Notes: generated by a model from the sequence alone, not told the origin. 21,392 bases of DNA from a virus (IMGVR_UViG_3300032605_000163:1-21392); one strand, 5' to 3'. Numbered from the stretch's first letter, positions 6,344-12,966 are shown. Made by a program: numbers and translations.

Positions 6344-6582
6344 CTGCGAACCATTCTGGACGGCAGAGAAACACCAGCGGATTGGTTCCTAGCGTTACTG
6401 GGGAAATGTCTGTAATAGCGCAATATCGGTGGCGAAGCTAGTGCCGATGACATGAACGACTGGCGGGTGCTGTGGCTCCGAATGAGTAGCAGTTGAAGGC
6501 GCACTTCTAGGGCGAGGTGCGTCCACCAAATGAGTAACATTAATATTAATAATATATATATCAATCATATAAGGAGAATAAT
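6341..6582 (+). other. Structured, G+C-richer non-coding stretch before the replication genes
   Basis: No convincing gene is seen. Several helices can be drawn: 6343-6347/6363-6367 (TCTGC/GCAGA); 6374-6377/6398-6401; 6406-6410/6449-6453 stacked on 6425-6429/6444-6448 with a 14-base bulge; 6468-6471/6488-6491 with an inner CTC/GAG; 6498-6504/6517-6523 (GGCGCAC/GTGCGTC). The words AATGAGTA occur at 6481 and 6529. The last 40 bases are very AT-rich and hold the AAGGAG site of the next gene. It may be a second part of the upstream RNA or a long 5' leader. Confidence 0.4.
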
Positions 6583-6765
6583 ATGCGAGACGGCGGAAAA
6601 GGCGATACACAAAGACCATTAGGCGTACCAGTCGAAGAGTTTAATAACGCATGGGATCGCATATTTAACAAGGCTAAGATTGCGGAAGCGATTGACCAAA
6701 CCATTTTGCAACACGCGGGCTTTTTACAAGATCTCGCAACTCACGAAAAAGAATGCGGAAAATGA
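6583..6765 (+). CDS. Small conserved phage protein (60 aa)
   Basis: ATG with AAGGAG seven bases upstream. The product begins MRDGGKGDTQRPL and continues FNNAWDRIFNKAK; short phage proteins with 'GGKGDxxRP...WDRIF' are common, function unknown. It opens the helicase/primase operon, 240 bases after the terminator-like hairpin, so it would be the first gene affected by any leader control. Confidence 0.75.
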   Translation: MRDGGKGDTQRPLGVPVEEFNNAWDRIFNKAKIAEAIDQTILQHAGFLQDLATHEKECGK

Positions 6766-6938
6766 ATTACAGAGAAATGATTAAAACGCAAGTAGGGAAA
6801 ATACCTACTAAAGTTATGCAAGGATCGGTTCAAGAAGTAGTAAGATGGAAGGAACGAGCCAATGAAGCATTACGGCTTGCCAACAATAAAAATACCTCCG
6901 ATTACGAATTACAGCTAGCATTAGACAGGATTAAGTAA
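6762..6938 (+). CDS. Small hypothetical protein (58 aa)
   Basis: The ATG at 6762 overlaps the previous stop as ATGA; an in-frame ATG at 6753 is also possible. The product (MNYREMIKTQVGKIPTKVM...) is basic and helical, with VVRWKERANEALRLANNK. The stop overlaps the next start as TAATG. No family is recognised. Confidence 0.65.
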   Translation: MNYREMIKTQVGKIPTKVMQGSVQEVVRWKERANEALRLANNKNTSDYELQLALDRIK

Positions 6939-7111
6939 TGACTCTCACAGAAGAAAACAGAATAAAAACACTTGAAGCCACCCTCCATGCAACAGAATCA
7001 CAACTCAACATCAAAACCAATGAAGTAGCCGGATACCTAGACCAGATCCGGTATTGGAAACGGCGCGCTGAAAAAGCCGAAAAGAAGTTAAACGAAGCAG
7101 TCCAAGTTTAA
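6938..7111 (+). CDS. Small coiled-coil protein (57 aa)
   Basis: This frame starts in a TAATG overlap. The product (MTLTEENRIKTLEATLHATE...) is a continuous heptad-like helix with a basic RYWKRRAEKAEKK segment, probably a short coiled coil. No function is known. It is the last gene before the 104-base gap that precedes the helicase. Confidence 0.65.
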   Translation: MTLTEENRIKTLEATLHATESQLNIKTNEVAGYLDQIRYWKRRAEKAEKKLNEAVQV

Positions 7112-7116
7112 TCAAC

Positions 7117-7203
7117 GGGGTCACGCCTGTTTTTAATGCTTCACATACATTATTTACTCAGGGGGCGTGATCCCACCCTTAACGTAGCTGGGCGTATCCC
7201 AGC
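7117..7203 (+). promoter_or_regulatory. Two stable hairpins in the leader of the helicase gene
   Basis: An 11-pair stem (7117-7127 GGGGTCACGCC with 7164-7174 GGCGTGATCCC, one G-U) encloses a 36-base AT-rich loop. A second perfect hairpin, GCTGGG-CGTAT-CCCAGC (7187-7203), ends 12 bases before the helicase ATG, close to a weak AGAAAGA site. Neither has a T tract, so they look like RNA processing, stability or translation-control elements rather than terminators. Confidence 0.55.
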
Positions 7204-7215
7204 AGAAAGATTTAA

Positions 7216-8706
7216 ATGCTCCAGCTTCGCCCTCACCAGCAAGAAGTTATACAGAAGTTAAATGAAGGATTTAAAGAACACAAGCGTCAAATCCTATGCG
7301 CAGTAACAGGGTTTGGTAAAACCGAATGTGCGATGGCAGTCATGCAAGAAGCTGCAGCGCAAGGTAAACGAGTAGCGATGGTGCTTGACCGGATTGTGTT
7401 GGTAGATCAAACCAGCAGGCGCCTATCTAAGTATGGTATCCCACACGGCGTATTGCAGTCTGCCCACTGGCGTAATCGTCCATACGAGCCAATTCAGATT
7501 TGCTCAGTGCAAACTCTAGCCCGCAGAAAAATTCCATTAAATGTAGATTTATTGATTGTGGATGAAGCCCATGTGCTTTATAAATCCACAGTAGATTTTA
7601 TTAAAGCAAACTTCAATATGCAGGTCGTTGGATTGACCGCTACGCCCTTTACTAAAGGTTTGGGGGAGATCTATACCAATGTAATCGGCGCACAGCCTAT
7701 GACCCATTTAGTTGAGGATGGATGGGTTGTGCCACTGAAAGTCTATATTGCCAAAGAAATTGATATGACCGGCGCAAAGAAGTTAGCTGGAGAATGGCGG
7801 GCAGATGATGTAACCGAAAGAGGTATGAAAATTGTCGGTGATGTTGTCAAAGAATGGGTGCAGAAAACCCATGAGATTTATGGTGGACCCAAAAAGACTA
7901 TTGTGTTCTGTGCTGGAGTTAATCATGGCAGAGCATTGGTAGATCAATTCAAACAATCAGGTTACAACTTTGTATCTATTTCATATAAGGAAGATGATGA
8001 ATTTAAGAGAGCTACTATCGAAGATTTTGCGCGTCCAGATACCGACATCCACGGACTTATCGCAACTGATATCCTTACTCGTGGTTTTGATGTTAGTGAT
8101 GTTTGCATTGGGATTTCAGCTCGCCCTTTTTCTAAGTCATTTAGCTCCCATGTGCAACAGATAGGACGGATTCTACGACCACACGAAGGCAAAGATTTTG
8201 GTGTATTGTTAGATCATTCCGGTAACTTCTTGCGGTTCAGAGAAGATTGGGATGGGCTGTATCACGATGGCGTAACTGAACTCAAGACAGGCGGAGAGAC
8301 AGTCAAGCGTGAGCCAACAGAGAGAGAAAAGAAAGAAGCCAAGTGTCCTAAATGCTCGGCTTTGTGGACTTCAAAAGATAACACTTGCGCCTCTTGCGGT
8401 CATGTAAGACTAGCCCAAGCCTCGATCTCCAATATCGCTGGCAGAATGGAAGAACTACAACTCAATGCCCGCAACATCAATAAAGAAAGAGCTGACTTTT
8501 ACAATCAATTAGTTTATTACGGCAAGATGAAGGGCTACAAAGAAGGTTGGGCTGCGGTTCAATTCAAAGCTAAACATGGAGTGTATCCGAATGGATACAA
8601 ACCAGAGCCATCTCCACCAGATGCTAAAACTCTTGGCTGGATTAGAAGTCGCAACATAGCGTTTGCTAAATCAAAACAAAAATATGCTGAAAGGATTGCT
8701 GCATGA
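7216..8706 (+). CDS. SF2 DEAH-box helicase with C-terminal zinc ribbon
   Basis: An ATP-dependent helicase or translocase of the phage replication/recombination set. Visible motifs: RPHQQ near the N-terminus (Q-like), Walker A TGFGKT (31-36), DEAH (116-119), TATP (141-144), the second RecA domain with TIVFCAGVNH and ATDILTRGFDV, and motif VI QQIGRILRP (314-322). A zinc ribbon follows at C377, C380, C391, C394 (CPKC...CASC), then a basic helical tail. The layout is that of SSL2/RadD-like phage helicases. It overlaps the primase start as ATGA, implying coupled translation. The leader holds two hairpins. Confidence 0.92.
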   Translation: MLQLRPHQQEVIQKLNEGFKEHKRQILCAVTGFGKTECAMAVMQEAAAQGKRVAMVLDRIVLVDQTSRRLSKYGIPHGVLQSAHWRNRPYEPIQICSVQTLARRKIPLNVDLLIVDEAHVLYKSTVDFIKANFNMQVVGLTATPFTKGLGEIYTNVIGAQPMTHLVEDGWVVPLKVYIAKEIDMTGAKKLAGEWRADDVTERGMKIVGDVVKEWVQKTHEIYGGPKKTIVFCAGVNHGRALVDQFKQSGYNFVSISYKEDDEFKRATIEDFARPDTDIHGLIATDILTRGFDVSDVCIGISARPFSKSFSSHVQQIGRILRPHEGKDFGVLLDHSGNFLRFREDWDGLYHDGVTELKTGGETVKREPTEREKKEAKCPKCSALWTSKDNTCASCGHVRLAQASISNIAGRMEELQLNARNINKERADFYNQLVYYGKMKGYKEGWAAVQFKAKHGVYPNGYKPEPSPPDAKTLGWIRSRNIAFAKSKQKYAERIAA

Positions 8707-9515
8707 ACTTTGAATCATTTGCAGAGCAACATGGCTTGATTATTGACCATCTTGTTTATGATCGCTGGGCGCGTGTTCCCACTACTGATAAGCCTAATAA
8801 AAAGAATGGAGCATACATATTTGATGGCACTACCGGTGCGGTTCGTAATTGGGCGGTGCATGAGAAGCCAATATCTTTTTCTCCGGATGTTAAATTTAAA
8901 TTATCAAAAGAAACAATTAGGAAGAAGATTGCTGAATCTAAAGAAAAGCAAAAACTTAGACACAATCAAGCAATTAAAAGAGCCAGAGATATGTTGGATA
9001 ATTCTGAAAAAATGCCTCATCCTTATATGGCCAAGAAAGGTTTTCCAGATTTCAAAGTGCCTGTCAATAATGGCCTCATGCTGTTACCTATGCGGATTGG
9101 TCAGAACTTAGTTGGCTGTCAGGTTATCAAAGATGATGGCTCAAAGTTTTTTTTGTATGGGCAAATTACCAAAGGTGCAGAATTAGTCATAGATAGCAAG
9201 GGTAAGCATATTCTATGTGAAGGGTATGCTACTGCCATGTCTTTGCGTAGAGTATTAAAGAGTTTGGACTTGCGTTATACGATTCATGTTTGCTTTTCAG
9301 CGTTTAATATTTGTGAAATAGCCTCATACTACGAACAATGTGTCGTCCTTGCCGACAATGATCCTGCTGGACTAGAATACGCAGAAAAAACGGGCAAACC
9401 CTTTTGGAGTCCACCCGTTTTAGGAGAAGATTTTAATGATCTTGAATTGCGTGTTGGCACAGAAGAAGCCGGCAAGTTATTTATTGCAAGCGGTTTGATG
9501 GAGGCATCTGACTAA
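8703..9515 (+). CDS. Toprim-domain primase
   Basis: Primes DNA synthesis at the replication fork. The Toprim core is at about 168-250: E173 in ILCEGYATAMS, D218-x-D220 in VVLADNDPAG, and GEDFNDL (241-247). The N-terminal half has GAYIFDGTTGAVRNW, as in phage primase-like proteins with the DUF7146-type segment, but lacks the zinc-finger cysteines of DnaG-like N-termini. No helicase domain is fused; the SF2 helicase next door is not DnaB-like, so a replicative helicase may lie outside the window or come from the host. The 3' end overlaps a convergent gene by 35 bases. Confidence 0.9.
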   Translation: MNFESFAEQHGLIIDHLVYDRWARVPTTDKPNKKNGAYIFDGTTGAVRNWAVHEKPISFSPDVKFKLSKETIRKKIAESKEKQKLRHNQAIKRARDMLDNSEKMPHPYMAKKGFPDFKVPVNNGLMLLPMRIGQNLVGCQVIKDDGSKFFLYGQITKGAELVIDSKGKHILCEGYATAMSLRRVLKSLDLRYTIHVCFSAFNICEIASYYEQCVVLADNDPAGLEYAEKTGKPFWSPPVLGEDFNDLELRVGTEEAGKLFIASGLMEASD

Positions 9516-9675
9516 ACTCATTCTCAGCAAACAACACTTTCTTAGCCTCATGCACCTTAGCTACGATTTCGTTGCCCAATACGAATGATTTAGTAGGATA
9601 GCCTACCAACTCCATGTTTACTTCAACTTCTCCGTCCTCTGCGTCTTTGAGATAGATAATTGTGGCGTTGAGCAT
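9481..9675 (-). CDS. Small phage protein (64 aa)
   Basis: The beta-rich N-terminus (MLNATIIYLKDAEDGEVEV) and 'MELVGYPTKSF' resemble short phage proteins of unknown role. The ATG has AAGG five bases upstream. It overlaps its upstream neighbour by 58 bases in another frame and the end of the primase gene, on the other strand, by 35. It is the last gene of the leftward early operon. Confidence 0.65.
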   Translation of the reverse strand: MLNATIIYLKDAEDGEVEVNMELVGYPTKSFVLGNEIVAKVHEAKKVLFAENEFSQMPPSNRLQ

Positions 9676-9851
9676 ATAAGCCTTATGGTTCTGTTAGGGA
9701 TAAAGTATTCCGGAAAAGCGTCTACTAATCGTTTAAGATTAGATTGATCTGCCAATAAGGCCGTTTCCCCCAATTTTACTGCAAAACCACCACGATTATA
9801 AAGCTGATCTACGGCCTGTATTAGAGCCGTCCTATCTGTTAATAGCCTCAT
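9618..9851 (-). CDS. Small phage protein (77 aa)
   Basis: The first ~50 residues (MRLLTDRTALIQAVDQLY, then GGFAVKLGETALLADQSN and LVDAFPEYF) have a well-formed alternation of helix and strand. The last ~25 residues overlap the next gene and look less constrained, so the functional part may end near 'PEYF'. AGGA lies six bases before the ATG. No family named. Confidence 0.65.
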   Translation of the reverse strand: MRLLTDRTALIQAVDQLYNRGGFAVKLGETALLADQSNLKRLVDAFPEYFIPNRTIRLICSTPQLSISKTQRTEKLK

Positions 9852-9852
9852 T

Positions 9853-9969
9853 CTAATTCCTATGATATGTGTCGTTAGGGTGTGCTAACATAGATTTGAG
9901 AAGATCATCAATGGTATTAAACCATTGGATGACCTTCAATCCGTCAGCTTGATAGATGGTAAAGCTCAA
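9853..9969 (-). CDS. Possible 38-aa protein with TTG start
   Basis: A TTG at 9969 overlaps the previous stop (TTGA) with GAGGG six bases upstream; the frame reads MSFTIYQADGLKVIQWF and ends one base before the next ATG. It fills the only gap in this part of the operon and looks protein-like (beta hairpin then helix), but a TTG start and short length leave it uncertain. Confidence 0.4.
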   Translation of the reverse strand: MSFTIYQADGLKVIQWFNTIDDLLKSMLAHPNDTYHRN

Positions 9970-10148
9970 TATAAACCCTCAGGGTCATCATCTTCATAAG
10001 ATTCACTATCCGTTACCTCTAGGTCATCTAGCTGGTGCATATTCGCAAGCTCATCATAAGCACAATCTACGGCCTCGCCATCATCAGGGGCGGTGATATA
10101 GAAGGTTTGCACTCCGGAATAGTATAGTTTTACGCAAAAAGGTTTCAT
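9966..10148 (-). CDS. Small acidic protein (60 aa)
   Basis: MKPFCVKLYYSGVQTFYI followed by an acidic helix (APDDGEAVDCAYDELANM) and a strongly acidic tail. The strand-strand-'A-x-D-x-x-x-A' pattern resembles the tandem paralogues at 11179-11681. AAGGAAG precedes the ATG, which overlaps the upstream stop as ATGA. Confidence 0.7.
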   Translation of the reverse strand: MKPFCVKLYYSGVQTFYITAPDDGEAVDCAYDELANMHQLDDLEVTDSESYEDDDPEGLY

Positions 10149-10387
10149 TGGACTTCCTTAATAGAATTAAAGTTAAAACCACGACAAGGAATCTTCTCGT
10201 TTTTGGGTTTAATCATGAAGACTCTATATCTAAGCTCTTCGTCTTTCAAAAATGCCGAAGGTGTTTCCATTCTTAGCTGGTCTAATAAATCATCAAGTGC
10301 CGTATTAGGTTTACCGCAATCAGGATGGTCTTCCTTGCGTCCTACTGCTTTTAATCGGTTTTGTTGCTCTTTCGTTAGTTTGTTCAT
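10145..10387 (-). CDS. Hypothetical protein (80 aa)
   Basis: MNKLTKEQQNRLKAVGRKED opens a helical region; DDLLDQLRMETPSAFLKDEE follows, then a basic strand-rich end (RYRVFMIKPKNEKIPC). AAGGA site upstream; coupled by ATGA to the next gene. Not recognised. Confidence 0.68.
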   Translation of the reverse strand: MNKLTKEQQNRLKAVGRKEDHPDCGKPNTALDDLLDQLRMETPSAFLKDEELRYRVFMIKPKNEKIPCRGFNFNSIKEVQ

Positions 10388-10406
10388 GCTACTTTTTTCC
10401 TTTTAT

Positions 10407-10688
10407 TTAAACTGCTACTTTTGCTTGTTGTTCTAAAACCCAATCCACCCAATGCTCAATTACATCTCGGTTAATTCCATACTCTGAATCGTATTCCTTG
10501 ATGGCTAATCTCAATACTTCTCTTGCGTCCTCATCAGAAAGTTCTTCATCTAAATAATCTGAACAGTCTTTAACATCATCAATGTGCCACCAATCTGCAA
10601 TCCAATTAGGATCAGTAAGTCGCACAATATCTCTAGGATCAGGGATAGCCTGTCCTTCCGGTAAATCAAACTCAACGACTACTTTCAT
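10407..10688 (-). CDS. Conserved acidic phage protein (93 aa)
   Basis: The product starts MKVVVEFDLPEGQAIPDPRD and carries RLTDPNWIADWWHIDD, then an acidic helical part ending WVDWVLEQQAK. 'VEFDLPxG...DIVRLTDPNW' is a pattern I associate with small phage early proteins; function unknown. The net charge is very negative. GGAGG precedes the ATG, which overlaps the upstream stop as ATGA. Confidence 0.75.
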   Translation of the reverse strand: MKVVVEFDLPEGQAIPDPRDIVRLTDPNWIADWWHIDDVKDCSDYLDEELSDEDAREVLRLAIKEYDSEYGINRDVIEHWVDWVLEQQAKVAV

Positions 10689-10855
10689 GCTTCCTCCAAA
10701 TCAAATCGACAATAATCGCCTACACCAGATTCATATCCAGCTTTATAGTAATGCTTGCATGGGTCTGCTGGATCGTAATCAGTTTCTTCGCACCCGTAAT
10801 GTCTGCCTTCCCAATATCCAATAGCATACGCTACCATTTCTGATGTAATTTTCAT
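10685..10855 (-). CDS. Small hypothetical protein (56 aa)
   Basis: The ATG at 10855 is chosen over one four codons earlier because GGAGG lies just upstream and the ATG overlaps the previous stop as ATGA. The product (MKITSEMVAYAIGYWEGRHY...) has a YAIGYWEGRHYGC helix and 'HYYKAGYESGVGDYC'; aromatic and acidic, three cysteines. No family named, but GYxxG-rich small proteins of this kind recur in phages. Confidence 0.7.
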   Translation of the reverse strand: MKITSEMVAYAIGYWEGRHYGCEETDYDPADPCKHYYKAGYESGVGDYCRFDLEEA

Positions 10856-11034
10856 AATTCCTCCCATGTTCGAAAATTATATTCATCAATAATTTCCCGC
10901 AAGGTTTGTTTGTCGTAGCCTATTCCACTCATAAGAATATCATAGAGATACTCTGCGTCCCCTTGCTCCAAGCCTATCTTAATCTTTGTAATATCGTCTG
11001 CGATTAGTCTTTTGACCATACTATGTCTGTCCAC
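10852..11034 (-). CDS. Small hypothetical protein (60 aa), GTG start
   Basis: GTG at 11034-11032 has GAGGAG six bases upstream; an ATG five codons later lacks such a site. The product is helical (VKRLIADDITKIKIGLEQGD, LREIIDEYNF). It overlaps the upstream gene by 31 bases. Not recognised. Confidence 0.65.
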   Translation of the reverse strand: MDRHSMVKRLIADDITKIKIGLEQGDAEYLYDILMSGIGYDKQTLREIIDEYNFRTWEEL

Positions 11035-11186
11035 AATAGCTCCTCATCATACATACGATCTTCCACAAAATAATTAGCTCCGGTAGCTAATCGCCTTTTA
11101 TTACCCTCTGATATTGCTTGCATCAGGGTTGAATATTCTCCAATCGTCTCATTGGTCTGCATATCAAATAACATCCATCTAAGCAT
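11004..11186 (-). CDS. Small hypothetical protein (60 aa)
   Basis: MLRWMLFDMQTNETIGEYST suggests a short beta hairpin, then a helix (LMQAISEGNKRRLATG) and an acidic end. GAGGAG is seven bases before the ATG. It overlaps neighbours on both sides. Not recognised. Confidence 0.68.
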   Translation of the reverse strand: MLRWMLFDMQTNETIGEYSTLMQAISEGNKRRLATGANYFVEDRMYDEELLWTDIVWSKD

Positions 11187-11358
11187 GAGTAATCTCCTCT
11201 ATTTCTAAAACTTCAAAATCACCACCATCTGTAATATCTGAAGGATTAAAATCAATTTCATTCTCGTAAAGCAAATTGCTTACTTCATCTTTATTTTCGG
11301 CCTCAACATCTACCATGTAATAAACAACTTCTTTTGCATAAACAATAAATTTAGGCAT
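11179..11358 (-). CDS. Tandem paralogue C of a small beta-beta-alpha family (59 aa)
   Basis: Begins MPKFIVYAKEVVYYMVDVEA and continues ENKDEVSNLLYENE, then an acidic end. The first 25 residues align with the two genes directly upstream: MxKFxVxAxEEVYYxxxVEA followed by an acidic helix. AAGGAG is well placed. The fold looks like the small DpnD/PcfM-type proteins, but that is a guess. Confidence 0.7.
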   Translation of the reverse strand: MPKFIVYAKEVVYYMVDVEAENKDEVSNLLYENEIDFNPSDITDGGDFEVLEIEEITHA

Positions 11359-11524
11359 TTTTAATCTCCTTTACTTCAAGTGTTGTGTATTGTTGTTTAG
11401 TAGCTAATTTACTTATTTCACCCAAAGACAAGGCAAACTCAGCCTCTGCCTCGTCTTGATCTTCAGCCTCTACTTCACCTTCGTAATAAACTTCTTCATA
11501 TGCTTTTACTTTAAATTTAAGCAT
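11351..11524 (-). CDS. Tandem paralogue B (57 aa)
   Basis: Begins MLKFKVKAYEEVYYEGEVEA, then an acidic alanine-rich helix (EDQDEAEAEFALSLGEI). Clear relative of the neighbours on both sides, overlapping each by a few bases. GGAGGAAG precedes the ATG. Probably a small soluble protein; no function. Confidence 0.7.
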   Translation of the reverse strand: MLKFKVKAYEEVYYEGEVEAEDQDEAEAEFALSLGEISKLATKQQYTTLEVKEIKNA

Positions 11525-11681
11525 TTTCTTCCTCCAATAATTTAACTACTTCAGCACAATGGGGTTCAGATAAATCCCCACGATCAAATAAATCCCATGC
11601 TAAATCTTCAGCGTCTTGATACCCTTTAGCCTCGACTGTATAAATTGCATGGGTAGAAATTACTACTTCAAATTTAGGCAT
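11517..11681 (-). CDS. Tandem paralogue A (54 aa)
   Basis: Begins MPKFEVVISTHAIYTVEAKG, then YQDAEDLAWDLFDRGDLSEP. It shares MPKF, the second strand ending in V-E-A, and the D-A-E helix with the next two genes. GAGGTG lies seven bases before the ATG, inside the end of the DUF6927-like gene. The most diverged member. Confidence 0.68.
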   Translation of the reverse strand: MPKFEVVISTHAIYTVEAKGYQDAEDLAWDLFDRGDLSEPHCAEVVKLLEEENA

Positions 11682-12222
11682 TTTGCACCTCATATTCTTT
11701 GTCTTGCCATTTTGTAATCCGGCACTTCATTCCGTTGCCCGCAATGAAAAAGGTTTTACGGCCTTCTTTATGTATCTTGAATGTATCCTCTTTGAATGAC
11801 CGGAAATCTAAAGGCCGTGCAAAGCGGATAGTCAAACCATCAGGCACGGATACTTTAGCCTTCTGCTCTAAGCATTTATCCCGCCATAACCTAGCATTAC
11901 CCTCAACTTGTGGATTAAGGGCATCTAATTTCTTAATCATGGAAATCGGGGCATCATAGTAATATGGCATCATTTCTTCGGCCATCTCTTTATATCGCCA
12001 CTCATCAGCACTAAATGACATAAGAATCACAATGCCAGCACTATGCCAACTGCCATCAGGCCTAACCATTGTATAAATTCCGTAAGCCGTATTGCCACGA
12101 ATAGATAAGTCGGTCAATGTCCATGAGGGATTAGTCCCAACTTCACCGGCCTGATTAAACTGCTCCTCTAACCATCTTTTTTTATCCCCGTGATAGGGGG
12201 GTTGCATTCCTGTCCAGCCCAT
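11674..12222 (-). CDS. DUF6927-like protein (182 aa)
   Basis: The MGWTGM start, the mid segment TAYGIYTMVRPDGSWHSAGI, KEMAEEMMPYYYDAPISMI and LWRDKCLEQK agree with the DUF6927 pattern (MGW..., 'PYYYxxP', 'WRDKC') found in phages and mobile elements. No catalytic residues can be named. The C-terminal ~60 residues are beta-rich and basic (LTIRFARPLDFRSF, GMKCRITKWQDKEYEV). GAGGAG precedes the ATG. Upstream is a 125-base gap with a repeated 15-mer. Confidence 0.78.
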   Translation of the reverse strand: MGWTGMQPPYHGDKKRWLEEQFNQAGEVGTNPSWTLTDLSIRGNTAYGIYTMVRPDGSWHSAGIVILMSFSADEWRYKEMAEEMMPYYYDAPISMIKKLDALNPQVEGNARLWRDKCLEQKAKVSVPDGLTIRFARPLDFRSFKEDTFKIHKEGRKTFFIAGNGMKCRITKWQDKEYEVQNA

Positions 12223-12243
12223 AATTTTCTCCTCTTAAAAAAA

Positions 12244-12283
12244 TTAGCCTCATACTACTGTCAATAATTTAGCCTCATACTAC
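12244..12283. repeat. Two copies of a 15-base direct repeat in an operon leader
   Basis: TTAGCCTCATACTAC occurs at 12244-12258 and 12269-12283, 25 bases apart, in the untranslated gap upstream of the DUF6927-like gene. A third copy, TAGCCTCATACTACGA, is at 9319-9334 inside the primase gene and matches the second copy over 16 bases. The leftward leader RNA would carry the complement of that primase segment twice. TTGACA lies between the copies on the minus strand. Confidence 0.7.
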
Positions 12284-12293
12284 GACCAAAAAC

Positions 12294-12336
12294 ATAGGGA
12301 TAAACCCTATACCAAAACCCTTATTGCTAAGGGTTT
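12294..12336. repeat. Two neighbouring inverted repeats
   Basis: ATAGGG-ATAAA-CCCTAT (12294-12310) and AAACCCTTA-TTGC-TAAGGGTTT (12315-12336, nine perfect pairs) lie in the same gap. On the leftward strand the second is followed by only one further T, so it is at best a weak terminator; it may be an RNA processing site or operator. Confidence 0.6.
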
Positions 12337-12347
12337 CAGTATCCGGT

Positions 12348-12488
12348 CTATTGGTTTGCTTGCTTGAGTTGCTCCTCAAGTTTTGCGATTGCTTGCTCGG
12401 CTCTTGCCCGTTGTTTTGGGTCGGTGGTTCTATTTAAAATAAAGCGTTGCCATATAAGCGAGGTTTCTAGCGTTCTTTTAGAGTTCAT
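12348..12488 (-). CDS. Small basic helical protein (46 aa)
   Basis: Starts in a TAATG overlap. The product (MNSKRTLETSLIWQRFILNR...) has a basic N-terminal half and a C-terminal helix KQRARAEQAIAKLEEQLKQA with coiled-coil spacing. Not recognised. The 125-base repeat-bearing gap follows it. Confidence 0.6.
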   Translation of the reverse strand: MNSKRTLETSLIWQRFILNRTTDPKQRARAEQAIAKLEEQLKQANQ

Positions 12489-12817
12489 TAGTCCATTACC
12501 CCATCATCATAAATTGCTGTAATGCCATGTTCTTTCAAGTAGTCTAGTGCCGGTTTTACTGATCGACTGGCCGAAAGATTGCCTTGCACCCAATCACAAC
12601 GGGTTATTTTCAATTCTTCCGGTTTGCGTTTACCCTTGCCGATAAACCAAACATTTAAGCCCTTGCCCATGCAACAAGTCCCGTTATCCTCTTGGCCTTG
12701 TCTTTGCCATTCCGTGAGCCATAATTCGCGGGCTACTTCCCCGTGATGTCGCAAGGCCTCTAATTCTGTCGGTGTGTAGGCCTCAATTTTCCGGCCATAT
12801 AAATCGCAAGTTTTCAT
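12488..12817 (-). CDS. Hypothetical protein (109 aa)
   Basis: The middle holds NGTCCMGKGLNVWFIGKGKR with paired cysteines, and the end is LDYLKEHGITAIYDDGVMD. The N-terminus (KTCDLYGRKIEAYTPTELEA) is mixed. GC is higher than in the oxygenase genes. AAGGA lies nine bases before the ATG, which overlaps the previous stop as ATGA. Not recognised. Confidence 0.68.
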   Translation of the reverse strand: MKTCDLYGRKIEAYTPTELEALRHHGEVARELWLTEWQRQGQEDNGTCCMGKGLNVWFIGKGKRKPEELKITRCDWVQGNLSASRSVKPALDYLKEHGITAIYDDGVMD

Positions 12818-12966
12818 TCTGTTAGTTCCTTTTCTATTTTTTCCTTAATAATTGCTAGCCTATTTGCCTCTCCTATACCAGCAATTTGCCAGCCTTCCCG
12901 CATTTCTTGAATTTCTCTATGCAATAACCAAACAATTTCGGCTAGTTCATCTTGGTTTAATGTCAT
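12814..12966 (-). CDS. Small helical protein (50 aa)
   Basis: The product MTLNQDELAEIVWLLHREIQ... is one or two amphipathic helices ending IKEKIEKELTE. ATGA overlaps at both ends and GAGGG before the start support translation. Not recognised. Confidence 0.62.
   Translation of the reverse strand: MTLNQDELAEIVWLLHREIQEMREGWQIAGIGEANRLAIIKEKIEKELTE

Noticed and set aside
6099-6374. Leftward 91-codon frame and the overlapping 6268-6564 and 6395-6619 frames
   Set aside because: They start at poor sites, overlap one another in a region of inverted repeats, and look random in composition.
6193-6441. Rightward 82-codon frame across the structured leader
   Set aside because: No ribosome site, no protein-like pattern, and it runs through the terminator-like hairpin; the RNA helices explain the sequence better.
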